The position numbers and the translations under genes were made by a program. DNA of 5,789 nucleotides from Caldifarciminota bacterium (GTDB lineage: Bacteria > Hydrothermota > Hydrothermia > S141-80), in assembly GCA_015490255.1 (NCBI GenBank), contig WFYF01000211.1:1-5789 (forward strand), written 5' to 3'. Below the pieces are notes generated by a model. That model saw only the letters and a program-made list of their open reading frames with translations. It had not been told where the DNA came from and did no database searches. Shown here in pieces: positions 1 to 5,789 of this stretch; position 1 is the first letter of the stretch, and the number at the start of each line of letters is the position of its first letter.

Positions 1-1831
1 CCCCCGAACCGAGGAGCGGCCCCGGCCGGCCCGGAAACCCCGTCGCCGTCCACCCCAGAAAACACGCACGCGGGAGACCCGTCCCGAGGAAGAGAAAAAA
101 CGTCTGGTGCTCCCCGGTCAGGTCACCCTTCAGGAGCTCGCCCACATGATGGGGGTGGAACCTGTGGAGCTTGTGAAGAAGACCCTGGAACTCGGCGTGC
201 CCACCACCATCAACCAGACCCTCACGGAGGACCTGGCCCAGCTTCTTGCGGAGAGTTACGGGTTTGAGGTGGTTCGGGAAGAGGAGACCCCGGAAGTTTC
301 TCTCCGGGAAGAGGTGAACGAGGAAGGCGGCGAGCCGCGGCCGCCTGTGGTGACGGTGATGGGCCATGTGGACCACGGTAAGACCACCCTGCTGGACTAT
401 CTCCGGAAAACCTCGGTGGCTGCTCAGGAAGCCGGAGGAATCACCCAGCACATTGCAGCGTATCGGGTGCCCGTGGAGGATCGGTGGATCACGTTTATTG
501 ATACCCCGGGACACGAAGCCTTCACAGCCATGCGGGCTCGGGGGGCTCAGGTGACGGACATCGTGGTGCTGGTGGTGGCGGCCAATGAAGGGGTGAAACC
601 CCAGACGGTGGAGGCCATCAACCACGCCCGGGCCGCCGGCGTGCCCATCATCGTGGCCATCAACAAAATGGATCTCCCGGATGCCGATCCGGACCGGGTG
701 CGCCGTGAGCTCTCCCAGCACGGTCTCATCCCGGAGGAGTGGGGGGGAGATACCATCATGGTGGAGATCTCGGCCAAAACCGGGATGAACGTGGACACCC
801 TCCTGGAGGCTCTGCTCCTCAAGGCCGAGGAGATGGACCTCCGGGCTATTGGGGAGGGACCGGCCGCCGGAACGGTGCTTGAGGCACGGCTGGATCGGGG
901 CATGGGACCGGTGGCCACAGTTCTGGTCCAGCGGGGGCGTCTCCGGGTTCGGGATGTGTTTGTGTGCGGAACCACCTGGGGTCGGGTTCGGGCGATGTAC
1001 GACGAGCAGGGGAAACGCGTGAAGGAAGCGGGTCCGGCCACACCGGTGGTGGTCCAGGGTTTCTCGGATCTCCCCCACACGGGCGATCGTTTTGAAGTGG
1101 TGGAGAACGAGCAGAAGGCTCGGTCCATCGCGGAGGAGCGCTCCACCCTCAAACGGGAGCAGATGCTGCGGGGAGAGCGCACACTGCGGTTCAAACGGGT
1201 ACAGGAGATGATCCAGAAGGGAGAGATCCAGGAGATCCCCTTCATCCTGAAAGCCGACGCCCTGGGTTCGGTGGAGGCCATTGCCGATGCGCTTTCCCGG
1301 ATTCAGGTGCAGGACATCCGGCCCGTCCTGATCCATACCGGTGTGGGGATGGTCACGGAGGCGGACGTGGAGCTTGCCGACGCCAGCGGGGCCCACATCA
1401 TCGCCTTTCATACCCGGCCGGACGGCAAGGCCCGAAGACTGGCAGAAGAAAAGGGCATTGACATCGCCCAGTTCCGGGTGATCTATGAGCTTTTGCAGCA
1501 TGTGGAACGGGTGATCCGATCCTATGTGGAACCCCAGTTTCGGGAGGTGGTGCTGGGACGGGCAGAGGTTCGCAAGGTCTTCAAGCTGAAGGTGGGGACG
1601 GTGGCAGGATGCCTGGTGCTGGAAGGGTCGGCCCGCCGCAACGCAAAGGTTCGGGTGCTGCGAGACGACGCGGTGATCCACACCGGAGAGATCGCATCCC
1701 TCAAGCACTTTCAGGAAGACGTGCAGGAGGTTCCGGCAGGAATGGAATGCGGCATCCGGCTCCGGAACTTTCAGAAGTTTCGGGAAGGGGATATCCTGGA
1801 ATTCTTTACCCTTGAAGAAATCCCGGTATGA
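1..1831 (+). CDS. infB: Translation initiation factor IF2 (3' part; start lies left of the window)
   Basis: IF2 is the GTPase that places fMet-tRNA on the 30S subunit and promotes 50S joining. The reading frame is open from base 2 with no stop, so the gene is partial at its 5' end. Bases 2-106 encode an Arg/Pro-rich, then Glu/Lys-rich linker typical of IF2, leading into the IF2_N fold (about 107-270, [13 protein letters not shown]). The GTPase domain follows with all motifs: G1 GHVDHGKT at 362-385, G2 GGITQHI at 434-454, G3 DTPGH at 500-514, G4 NKMD at 662-673, and G5 SAK at 770-778. Domain II then begins around [19 protein letters not shown]2 domain III carries [16 protein letters not shown] (about 1235-1285). 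The C-terminal fMet-tRNA-binding domain has [29 protein letters not shown] and GDILEFF. The final codons overlap the next gene by four bases (ATGA). The GTG at 107 is internal, not the start. The family call is certain; only the N-terminus is unseen. Confidence 0.98.
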   Translation, partial: PRTEERPRPARKPRRRPPQKTRTRETRPEEEKKRLVLPGQVTLQELAHMMGVEPVELVKKTLELGVPTTINQTLTEDLAQLLAESYGFEVVREEETPEVSLREEVNEEGGEPRPPVVTVMGHVDHGKTTLLDYLRKTSVAAQEAGGITQHIAAYRVPVEDRWITFIDTPGHEAFTAMRARGAQVTDIVVLVVAANEGVKPQTVEAINHARAAGVPIIVAINKMDLPDADPDRVRRELSQHGLIPEEWGGDTIMVEISAKTGMNVDTLLEALLLKAEEMDLRAIGEGPAAGTVLEARLDRGMGPVATVLVQRGRLRVRDVFVCGTTWGRVRAMYDEQGKRVKEAGPATPVVVQGFSDLPHTGDRFEVVENEQKARSIAEERSTLKREQMLRGERTLRFKRVQEMIQKGEIQEIPFILKADALGSVEAIADALSRIQVQDIRPVLIHTGVGMVTEADVELADASGAHIIAFHTRPDGKARRLAEEKGIDIAQFRVIYELLQHVERVIRSYVEPQFREVVLGRAEVRKVFKLKVGTVAGCLVLEGSARRNAKVRVLRDDAVIHTGEIASLKHFQEDVQEVPAGMECGIRLRNFQKFREGDILEFFTLEEIPV

Positions 1832-2109
1832 TCGTGGGTGTGCTGGAGGTAGAACTTCTGCTTTATGATGCCACTTCGTTGAAGGAGAAACGCAAGGTGC
1901 TTCGCAGCCTCAAAGATCGGATCCAGAACCGGTTCAACGTCTCGGTGGCCGAGGTGGACGGCCAGGACCTCTGGCAACGGGCCACCTTTGCTTTCGCGGT
2001 GGTGGGCCGGGACGGTGCCCATGTCTCCCGGGTGCTTCAGGAAATCATGCAATTTCTTGAGCAGGATACCCGGTTTGAAATCACAACCCATCACATGGAG
2101 TTCCGATGA
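1828..2109 (+). CDS. ylxP: DUF503 family protein (YlxP-like)
   Basis: This is a 93-residue protein of full family length. The DUF503 signature is clear: an N-terminal [19 protein letters not shown], the basic KEKRKVLRSLKDRIQNRFN helix (about residues 19-36), and VSVAEVDGQDLWQRA (38-52), followed by a regular alpha/beta half ending near residue 93. The molecular role is not established. The family is small and alpha/beta, and its gene is commonly found between infB and rbfA, which suggests a link to ribosome assembly or translation; that is inference from position. Its ATG shares the ATGA with the infB stop. The upstream sequence has only a weak purine run (GAAGAAA, 1814-1820), so translation probably depends on ribosomes finishing infB. 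Downstream it overlaps ptsH by another ATGA. Here rbfA does not follow it, which is unusual. Confidence 0.92.
   Translation: MIVGVLEVELLLYDATSLKEKRKVLRSLKDRIQNRFNVSVAEVDGQDLWQRATFAFAVVGRDGAHVSRVLQEIMQFLEQDTRFEITTHHMEFR
2097..2100 (+). promoter_or_regulatory. Shine-Dalgarno for ptsH
   Basis: GGAG lies five bases before the ATG at 2106, inside the last codons of the DUF503 gene. It favours this start over the in-frame ATG at 2121, which has no purine-rich site before it. Confidence 0.7.
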
Positions 2110-2387
2110 AATCCGCACGGATGGTGGAGAGAAAGGTGGTGATTCCCAACCGGCTGGGGATCCACGCCCGGCCGGCACAGCTCCTGGCACAGGAAGCAGG
2201 AAAATACAAAGCGCGGGTGGTGATTGAGAAGGACGGTGTGGAGGTGGAGGCCCGCAGCATCCTGGGACTGATGATGCTGGTGGCGGCGCAGGGGACGGTG
2301 ATCACGGTGCGGGCGGAAGGCGAGGATGCCCAGGAAGCGGTGGACGCCATCGTGCGTCTGGTGGAGTCCGGTTTTGGCGAGGAATGA
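2106..2387 (+). CDS. ptsH: HPr family phosphocarrier protein of the PTS
   Basis: HPr is the small cytosolic carrier that takes phosphate from enzyme I and hands it to sugar-specific EII proteins or regulators. The 93-residue product has the active-site motif NRLGIHARPAQLL, with the phospho-accepting histidine at residue 20 and the following arginine at 22. It also has the second signature ARSILGLMMLVAAQG, with Ser51 at the position of Ser46 in Firmicutes HPr. That hydrophobic context (ILGLMML) resembles HPr kinase/phosphorylase substrates rather than the enterobacterial version. The chosen ATG has a GGAG five bases upstream. A second ATG at 2121 would give the more usual short N-terminus but lacks a clear ribosome site. 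The gene overlaps the DUF503 stop by ATGA, and its own stop nearly abuts ptsI. No EII or HPr kinase gene is visible in the window, so its downstream acceptor is unknown. Confidence 0.95.
   Translation: MKSARMVERKVVIPNRLGIHARPAQLLAQEAGKYKARVVIEKDGVEVEARSILGLMMLVAAQGTVITVRAEGEDAQEAVDAIVRLVESGFGEE
2379..2383 (+). promoter_or_regulatory. Shine-Dalgarno deciding the ptsI start
   Basis: GAGGA abuts the ATG at 2384 but is six bases from the ATG at 2390. The spacing favours 2390, giving a two-base gap after ptsH instead of an ATGA overlap. Confidence 0.65.
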
Positions 2388-2389
2388 CC

Positions 2390-4156
2390 ATGGCGCTGGA
2401 ACACTCCGGAACCGAAACCTCACCGCGTGAACGGGTGATCCGCGGCATCCCCGCTTCCACCGGGATCGTTGAGGGAACGTTGCTGGACATCCGGCCGGAA
2501 AGCGCACCCGCAGAAATCGGTGTGCGGGACCCGGACGAGGAGAAAGAGCGATTCCTTTCGGCAGTGGATCGTCTCCTGGAAAAGATACGGCATTCGCAGC
2601 GCTATCTCACGCCGGAACTTCGGGGGTTCCTGGTCTTTGAGGAAGGGGTTCTGCGAGACAGGAACTTCCGTTCCCGGGTGCTGCGGTTGATTGAGGCAGG
2701 ATATTCGGCGGAGCGTGCGGTGTCCATGACCATTGAGGAATTCGCCCGCCCCATGGAACAGGCGGAATTCCCGGTGTTTCAGGACCGGGCCCGGGAACTC
2801 CGGGCGCTGGCGCGGGTCCTCGCCCAGGAGGTGCGTTCCGGCCTGCCCCAGCACCTGACGCCCGAGAAGGGGGAGATTCTGGTCAGCGACCACCTGAGCG
2901 TGCAGGAAGCCATAGAGATTGTTCGGAACGATTTCAAGGGGGTGATCCTCACCCGGGGGGGGAAAACCTCTCATCCGGTTCTGCTTTTGCGGGATTTTCG
3001 GGTTCCCCTTCTGATCCAGACGGAGGATTTTCCCGAGGAGAACACCACGGGAACTCCGGCCATCCTGGACGCCCGTCGGGGCATCGTGGTGCTCTGGCCT
3101 TCACCGCAAACCCGGGAGCAATATCGCCGGATTCTGGAAGCGTGGGAGCACCGGGAGGCGGAACTTCTTGCCCTCCGGGAGGAAGAGACTTCCACCCGGG
3201 ATGGTCTGGTGGTCCATCTCCTGGCCAACGTGGAGCTTCCAGAAGAGATTCCCCTTCTCAAACGCCTGGGCATCCGGGGGGTGGGGCTCCTCCGGACCGA
3301 GATGCTGTTCCACACCCATCAGGGCGTGGAGGAGCAGGAGGCATTTTATCGGGCCATTGCGGAGGACATGGCGCCCCATCCCGTCACGGTCCGCCTGTTT
3401 GACCTTGGGGGAGACAAGGTGCTGGACCTCTCGCAGGAGGCCAATCCCTTTCTGGGTCTGCGAGGGGTGCGGGTGCTCCTGCGGGCCCCGCACCTGCTGG
3501 AGGCCCAGCTCCGGGCCATCCTCCGGGTCCACCGCCACACCCGCAACCTGCGGATCATGATCCCCATGGTGACTTCCCTGGAGGAGGTGCTGGCGGTCCG
3601 GGAGATACTCCACAGAGTGGCCCGGGAAGAAGGGCTGACCGAAGAAGGGCTGCCCCAGCTGGGGATGATGATAGAAACCCCCGCGGCCGCCCTGATGCCC
3701 GATGTTTTCGCTCGTCACGTGTCTTTCTTTTCCATCGGCACCAACGACCTCACCCAGTATGTCCTGGCCATAGATCGCACCCACCCGATTCTGCAGACCG
3801 AATTCCACCATCTGCACCCGGCGGTCCTGCGCCTTCTGTGGTTTTCCGTCCGGCGGGCGCACAAGGCGGGGGTCTGGATCGGAATCTGCGGAGAGATGGC
3901 CTCGGATCTGGAGGCCCTGCCGCTCCTTGTGGCTCTGCGGGTGGAAGAGCTTTCCATGAGCCCCTCGGTGTATCTGGACGCCAAGGGGATCATCCATGCC
4001 CTCCACGGAGAGGCAACCCGGAATCTGCTGGAGCAGGTCCTTCAGGCCAGCACCCTCCAGGAGGTGCGGGGGCTGGTCCGGGCGTTTTACAGGGAACACC
4101 TTCCGGAGATTGCCGAACTGATCCTGGTGAACAAGGAGGATCTGGATGGAGTTTAA
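2390..4156 (+). CDS. ptsI: PTS enzyme I (phosphoenolpyruvate-protein phosphotransferase)
   Basis: Enzyme I autophosphorylates on a histidine using PEP and passes the phosphate to HPr. From the ATG at 2390 the product is 588 residues, slightly longer than the usual ~570-575. An N-terminal PEP-utilisers segment (GIPASTGIVEG, about 19-29) leads to a helical HPr-binding region (about 48-150). The swivelling phospho-His domain follows with RGGKTSHPVLLLRDF and His195. The C-terminal PEP-binding TIM barrel has GVGLLRTEMLF (Arg302), TVRLFDLGGDK (Arg335), NPFLGLRGVR (Arg358), MIETPAA (Glu429), SIGTNDLTQY (Asn452, Asp453) and the proton-donor Cys500 in GICGEMASD. All catalytic residues I can place are present, so the enzyme should be active. 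Residues after the active His are atypical (PVLLLR where TAIMAR is usual). I chose 2390 because GAGGA at 2379-2383 is six bases upstream; an in-frame ATG at 2384 would abut that site but gives an ATGA overlap with ptsH. There is no GAF domain, so this is not the PtsP (Ntr) form. Confidence 0.95.
   Translation: MALEHSGTETSPRERVIRGIPASTGIVEGTLLDIRPESAPAEIGVRDPDEEKERFLSAVDRLLEKIRHSQRYLTPELRGFLVFEEGVLRDRNFRSRVLRLIEAGYSAERAVSMTIEEFARPMEQAEFPVFQDRARELRALARVLAQEVRSGLPQHLTPEKGEILVSDHLSVQEAIEIVRNDFKGVILTRGGKTSHPVLLLRDFRVPLLIQTEDFPEENTTGTPAILDARRGIVVLWPSPQTREQYRRILEAWEHREAELLALREEETSTRDGLVVHLLANVELPEEIPLLKRLGIRGVGLLRTEMLFHTHQGVEEQEAFYRAIAEDMAPHPVTVRLFDLGGDKVLDLSQEANPFLGLRGVRVLLRAPHLLEAQLRAILRVHRHTRNLRIMIPMVTSLEEVLAVREILHRVAREEGLTEEGLPQLGMMIETPAAALMPDVFARHVSFFSIGTNDLTQYVLAIDRTHPILQTEFHHLHPAVLRLLWFSVRRAHKAGVWIGICGEMASDLEALPLLVALRVEELSMSPSVYLDAKGIIHALHGEATRNLLEQVLQASTLQEVRGLVRAFYREHLPEIAELILVNKEDLDGV
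4133..4140 (+). promoter_or_regulatory. Strong Shine-Dalgarno for the ATPase subunit F gene
   Basis: AAGGAGGA, close to a full anti-16S complement, sits five bases before the ATG at 4146 and within the ptsI coding region. It is the strongest ribosome site I see in the window and suggests high translation of subunit F relative to its neighbours. Confidence 0.85.
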
Positions 4157-4481
4157 AATTCTGGCCGTGATGCCCCAGAAGCTCGCTTTCGGATTTGAAC
4201 TTGCGGGGATACCTTCGGTGGTGGTGAACGAACCGGAGGCGGTGCGTTCGGTGATCCGGGATCTCTTCCGGCGCAACGACCTGGGGGTGGTGCTGCTTCA
4301 CGAGCGGCTTTTTGAGGCGCTGGACAGCCGCCTCCGGAACCGGGTGCTGGACAGCGTGATCCCCCTCTTCCTGGTCGTGTCTCCCGAGGAGGCCGGGGAG
4401 AGGAACGTGGAAGCCTATGTGGAAAAGCTCATACGGGACGCCGTGGGCTACACCATCCGGGTCCAGAAACGCGCGTCCTGA
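4146..4481 (+). CDS. V/A-type ATP synthase subunit F
   Basis: Subunit F sits with subunit D in the central rotor stalk of V/A-type rotary ATPases and modulates coupling between the A3B3 head and the membrane ring. The 111-residue product has the expected length and plan: a first beta strand (KILAVMP, 4-10), KLAFGFELAGI (12-22), a Glu-rich helix (29-43), the strand DLGVVLLHERLFEAL (45-59), VIPLFLVV (71-78) and the C-terminal helix VEAYVEKLIRDAVGYTIRV (88-106). The last matches the VExYxxxLIRxxxGfxI pattern I recall from Thermus and other bacterial F subunits. The start is well fixed by AAGGAGGA at 4133-4140, five bases upstream, inside the end of ptsI (11-base overlap). No other ATPase subunit is in the window, so this gene is detached from the usual I-K-E-C-F-A-B-D cluster, at least within what is visible. 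A non-ATPase paralogue of the same fold cannot be excluded. Confidence 0.85.
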   Translation: MEFKILAVMPQKLAFGFELAGIPSVVVNEPEAVRSVIRDLFRRNDLGVVLLHERLFEALDSRLRNRVLDSVIPLFLVVSPEEAGERNVEAYVEKLIRDAVGYTIRVQKRAS

Positions 4482-4482
4482 T

Positions 4483-4902
4483 ATGGTTTCCGCCGCCGGA
4501 CGGCTTTCGCAGTGGGGTTTGCTGGTGTTTCTGCTCTTCGCGGTGGGGGCCGGTGGGTATTTCTTCTCCCGGCCTCGTCCGAGCATGCCCTCCCTCACCG
4601 CGGAAGTCCTGAACGGAACCCGAAAGCCCCGTCTTGCGTGGCGAACCACCCTGTGGCTCCGGGAGCGAGGTGTGGACGTGTGGTATTACGGCAACGCGCC
4701 GGAAGACACCGTGCGCCGCACTTTCATCCTTGCCGTATCCCCTGATCGTGCTGCAGCAGACCGCCTTTCCCGGGCCCTCCCGTGCCATCCGCCGGTGGAA
4801 CACGCCCCGGATCCGGCCCGGGTGGTGGACGTGGTGATCGTGCTGGGAGAAGATGCCCTCCGGTGTTTCCCCGGAGTGGAAAACATCGTTCTGAGGTATT
4901 GA
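4483..4902 (+). CDS. Membrane-anchored LytR C-terminal (LytR_C) domain protein
   Basis: The 139-residue product has a single hydrophobic segment near the N-terminus (about residues 9-28, WGLLVFLLFAVGAGGYFF), a short Arg/Pro linker, then a LytR_C domain (about 38-122). Domain marks are LTAEVLNGT at the start, a helix ending LRERGVDVWYYGNA, and the terminal strand VVDVVIVLGED. The topology predicted is an N-terminal anchor with the domain outside the membrane. There is no LytR-CpsA-Psr catalytic domain here, so ligase activity is not expected; the function of stand-alone LytR_C proteins is not known. The start at 4483 is one base after the preceding stop and lacks a visible Shine-Dalgarno, so reinitiation is likely. 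An in-frame ATG at 4417 would add 22 polar residues before the membrane segment and overlap subunit F by 65 bases, so I reject it. One base separates it from the thioesterase gene. Confidence 0.82.
   Translation: MVSAAGRLSQWGLLVFLLFAVGAGGYFFSRPRPSMPSLTAEVLNGTRKPRLAWRTTLWLRERGVDVWYYGNAPEDTVRRTFILAVSPDRAAADRLSRALPCHPPVEHAPDPARVVDVVIVLGEDALRCFPGVENIVLRY
4893..4896 (+). promoter_or_regulatory. Shine-Dalgarno for the thioesterase gene
   Basis: GAGG is seven bases before the ATG at 4904 and lies in the last codons of the LytR_C gene. Confidence 0.6.
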
Positions 4903-4903
4903 A

Positions 4904-5326
4904 ATGGCCATGTTCCGGACCTCCCTGGTGGTACGGTTCCGGGATCTGGACGCCATGGGCCATGTGAACAACGCCACTTTCCTCACCTATCTGGAAGAGG
5001 CCCGGGTGAGGTTCTGGGACCATCTGGCCAGCCTTCACCCGGAAATTCGCCCGGACCGCTTTCCCTTCGTGGTGGCCCGGGCGGAGATTGACTATCGCCG
5101 TCCCCTGTTTCTGGGCGACCGGGTCTGGATTGATCTCTGGGTCTCCCGGATGGGCAACCGCAGTTTTGACTTTTCCTATGTGCTTTACAACACGGCCCTT
5201 GAAGAGGTGGCCCGTGCCCGGACGGTCCAGGTTTACCTGGAGAACGGTGCAAGCGCCCCCCTTCCGGATTTTCTGAAGAAGGCCCTGGAGGTTTACAGTG
5301 AACGCAACCCTTCCGACGTGGCTTGA
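4904..5326 (+). CDS. Acyl-CoA thioesterase, hotdog fold (4HBT/YbgC-like)
   Basis: This cytosolic enzyme is predicted to hydrolyse acyl-CoA thioesters. The 140-residue product has normal length and the family signature near its N-terminus: VVRFRDLDAMGHVNNATF (9-26), where Asp16 is the likely catalytic acid, followed by the hotdog helix (YLEEARVRFWDHL, 29-41). Further conserved strands include FVVARAEIDYRRPLFLGDRV (55-74) and the repeating beta-sheet up to about residue 112. The GHVNN form is common in broad-specificity thioesterases; the substrate cannot be read from the sequence. The start is supported by GAGG at 4893-4896, seven bases upstream; another ATG two codons later would be in range but further from it. 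The 3' end overlaps cvpA by 29 bases, so the two are probably translated together. Confidence 0.92.
   Translation: MAMFRTSLVVRFRDLDAMGHVNNATFLTYLEEARVRFWDHLASLHPEIRPDRFPFVVARAEIDYRRPLFLGDRVWIDLWVSRMGNRSFDFSYVLYNTALEEVARARTVQVYLENGASAPLPDFLKKALEVYSERNPSDVA
5287..5291 (+). promoter_or_regulatory. Shine-Dalgarno fixing the GTG start of cvpA
   Basis: GGAGG is six bases before the GTG at 5298. It justifies a GTG start and a 29-base overlap with the thioesterase gene. Confidence 0.8.
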
Positions 5327-5786
5327 TCTGGGGGTGCTCGCCCTCTTTCTCTTTTTCCTGATCCGGGGGTTCTATCGGGGTGCGGTGCGGGAGATCGTGA
5401 TGATCCTGGGCATTCCGGTGGCGGTGGCCCTCAGCGTGGCTCTGGCCCCTGCCCTGCGCCCGATGGTTTACAGCCTCTTCGGCGTGTCCAAATGGGCCCA
5501 CCTTCTGATCTACCCGGTGGTGTTTATCCTCCTTGTGGGGGCCCTGCGGGTGCTGGCGGAAGTGGTGGCCCGCCTGCTCCAGTGGACGGGGGTGGGGTTG
5601 TTTGATCAGCTTCTGGGTCTCATGCTGGGGGCGGTGGAAGGTCTTCTGATCGCCGGGGGGATCGGCGCGGTGCTCCAGGCCACTCCCCCGGGAGCCCGGA
5701 TCGTGGCCCAGACCCATATTCTGAAATACCTCGTTCCCCTTCTCCAGACTGCGGTCCGGATCGGCAAAACCCTGGTGGGACCATGA
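5298..5786 (+). CDS. CvpA family integral membrane protein
   Basis: CvpA proteins are four-helix inner-membrane proteins named after a colicin V production gene of E. coli; their biochemical role is unresolved. The 162-residue product has the CvpA plan: helix 1 (about 9-22), the basic motif IRGFYRGAVREI (22-33), helix 2 (about 33-50), helix 3 (about 66-88), an amphipathic connector, then the conserved FDQLLGLMLGAVEGLLIAG (102-120) leading through helix 4. The start is GTG rather than ATG, and is well supported by GGAGG at 5287-5291, six bases upstream, within the end of the thioesterase gene. In some bacteria cvpA precedes mutS2, but what follows here is outside the window. The stop forms an ATGA with a possible next start. 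Confidence 0.9.
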   Translation: MNATLPTWLDLGVLALFLFFLIRGFYRGAVREIVMILGIPVAVALSVALAPALRPMVYSLFGVSKWAHLLIYPVVFILLVGALRVLAEVVARLLQWTGVGLFDQLLGLMLGAVEGLLIAGGIGAVLQATPPGARIVAQTHILKYLVPLLQTAVRIGKTLVGP

Positions 5787-5789
5787 GGG
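5783..5789 (+). CDS. Possible start of the next gene (partial at the right edge)
   Basis: An ATG at 5783 overlaps the cvpA stop as ATGA, the same junction seen at infB/DUF503 and DUF503/ptsH upstream. Only two complete codons (Met-Arg) are visible, so nothing can be said about the product. The call rests on the junction pattern alone. Confidence 0.3.

Noticed and set aside
2..106. Low-complexity C/G-rich stretch as a possible repeat or regulatory region
   Set aside because: It is explained as coding sequence for the Arg/Pro-rich IF2 linker in the open frame.
107..109. GTG at 107 as the start of infB
   Set aside because: The same frame is open to base 2 and encodes a typical IF2 linker running into the IF2_N domain, with no well-spaced ribosome site before 107. 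The true start is left of the window.
547..1281. 244-residue reverse-strand open frame opposite infB
   Set aside because: It is antisense to the conserved IF2 GTPase and domain II, has Ser/Arg/Thr-rich low-complexity composition and no family resemblance.
3101..4276. 391-residue reverse-strand open frame opposite ptsI
   Set aside because: It is antisense to a clear enzyme I gene, is His/Pro/Gln-rich without recognisable motifs, and spans the ptsI/subunit F junction. It is a shadow caused by high GC.
4417..4482. Upstream in-frame ATG giving a longer LytR_C protein
   Set aside because: The added 22 residues are polar, precede the membrane anchor and lie wholly within the conserved C-terminal helix of subunit F. 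The 4483 start fits better.
4983..5717. 244-residue reverse-strand open frame opposite the thioesterase and cvpA genes
   Set aside because: It is extremely Pro/Gly/His-rich and antisense to two recognisable genes. This is a composition artefact.
1..5789. CRISPR arrays, tRNAs, insertion sequences, terminators, riboswitches
   Set aside because: I saw no regular direct repeats, inverted-repeat hairpin with a T-run, cloverleaf or transposase. Coding sequence fills essentially the whole window.

Overview
This is a gene-dense, high-GC bacterial window. All genes lie on the + strand and there is no intergenic space longer than two bases. It reads as one continuous polycistronic stretch. In order it holds the 3' part of infB (translation initiation factor IF2), a small DUF503/YlxP-family gene, ptsH (HPr), ptsI (enzyme I of the PEP phosphotransferase system), a subunit F of a V/A-type rotary ATPase, a small membrane-anchored LytR_C-domain protein, a hotdog-fold acyl-CoA thioesterase, and a CvpA-family integral membrane protein. 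A further gene probably begins in the last seven bases. I see no RNA gene, mobile element, CRISPR array, terminator or stretch of noncoding DNA.

Layout: infB (from the left edge to 1831) and the DUF503 gene (1828-2109) are the usual remnant of the nusA-infB-ylxP-rbfA translation cluster. After DUF503, where rbfA commonly follows, the window has ptsH (2106-2387) and ptsI (2390-4156), the two general components that pass phosphate from PEP to HPr. The ATPase subunit F gene (4146-4481) follows with the strongest Shine-Dalgarno in the window but without any other ATPase gene. Then come the envelope/metabolic genes: LytR_C (4483-4902), thioesterase (4904-5326) and CvpA (5298-5786). Junctions are ATGA overlaps, 11- and 29-base overlaps, or gaps of 1-2 bases, so translational coupling is likely throughout.

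The organism is a bacterium (bacterial-type IF2, PTS). The F subunit implies that it carries a V/A-type ATPase, which among bacteria is found in groups such as Thermus/Deinococcus, Synergistetes, spirochaetes, some clostridia and several candidate phyla. The HPr has a serine motif of the type recognised by HPr kinase. These clues do not fix a phylum and I do not name one.

The genes themselves belong to known families; the unusual part is the arrangement. PTS general enzymes sit in a translation operon, followed by a lone rotor-stalk subunit of a V/A-type ATPase. Enzyme I is also divergent around its phospho-histidine. I see no evidence for a wholly undescribed system, but the ptsH-ptsI-subunit F linkage deserves comparison across genomes.
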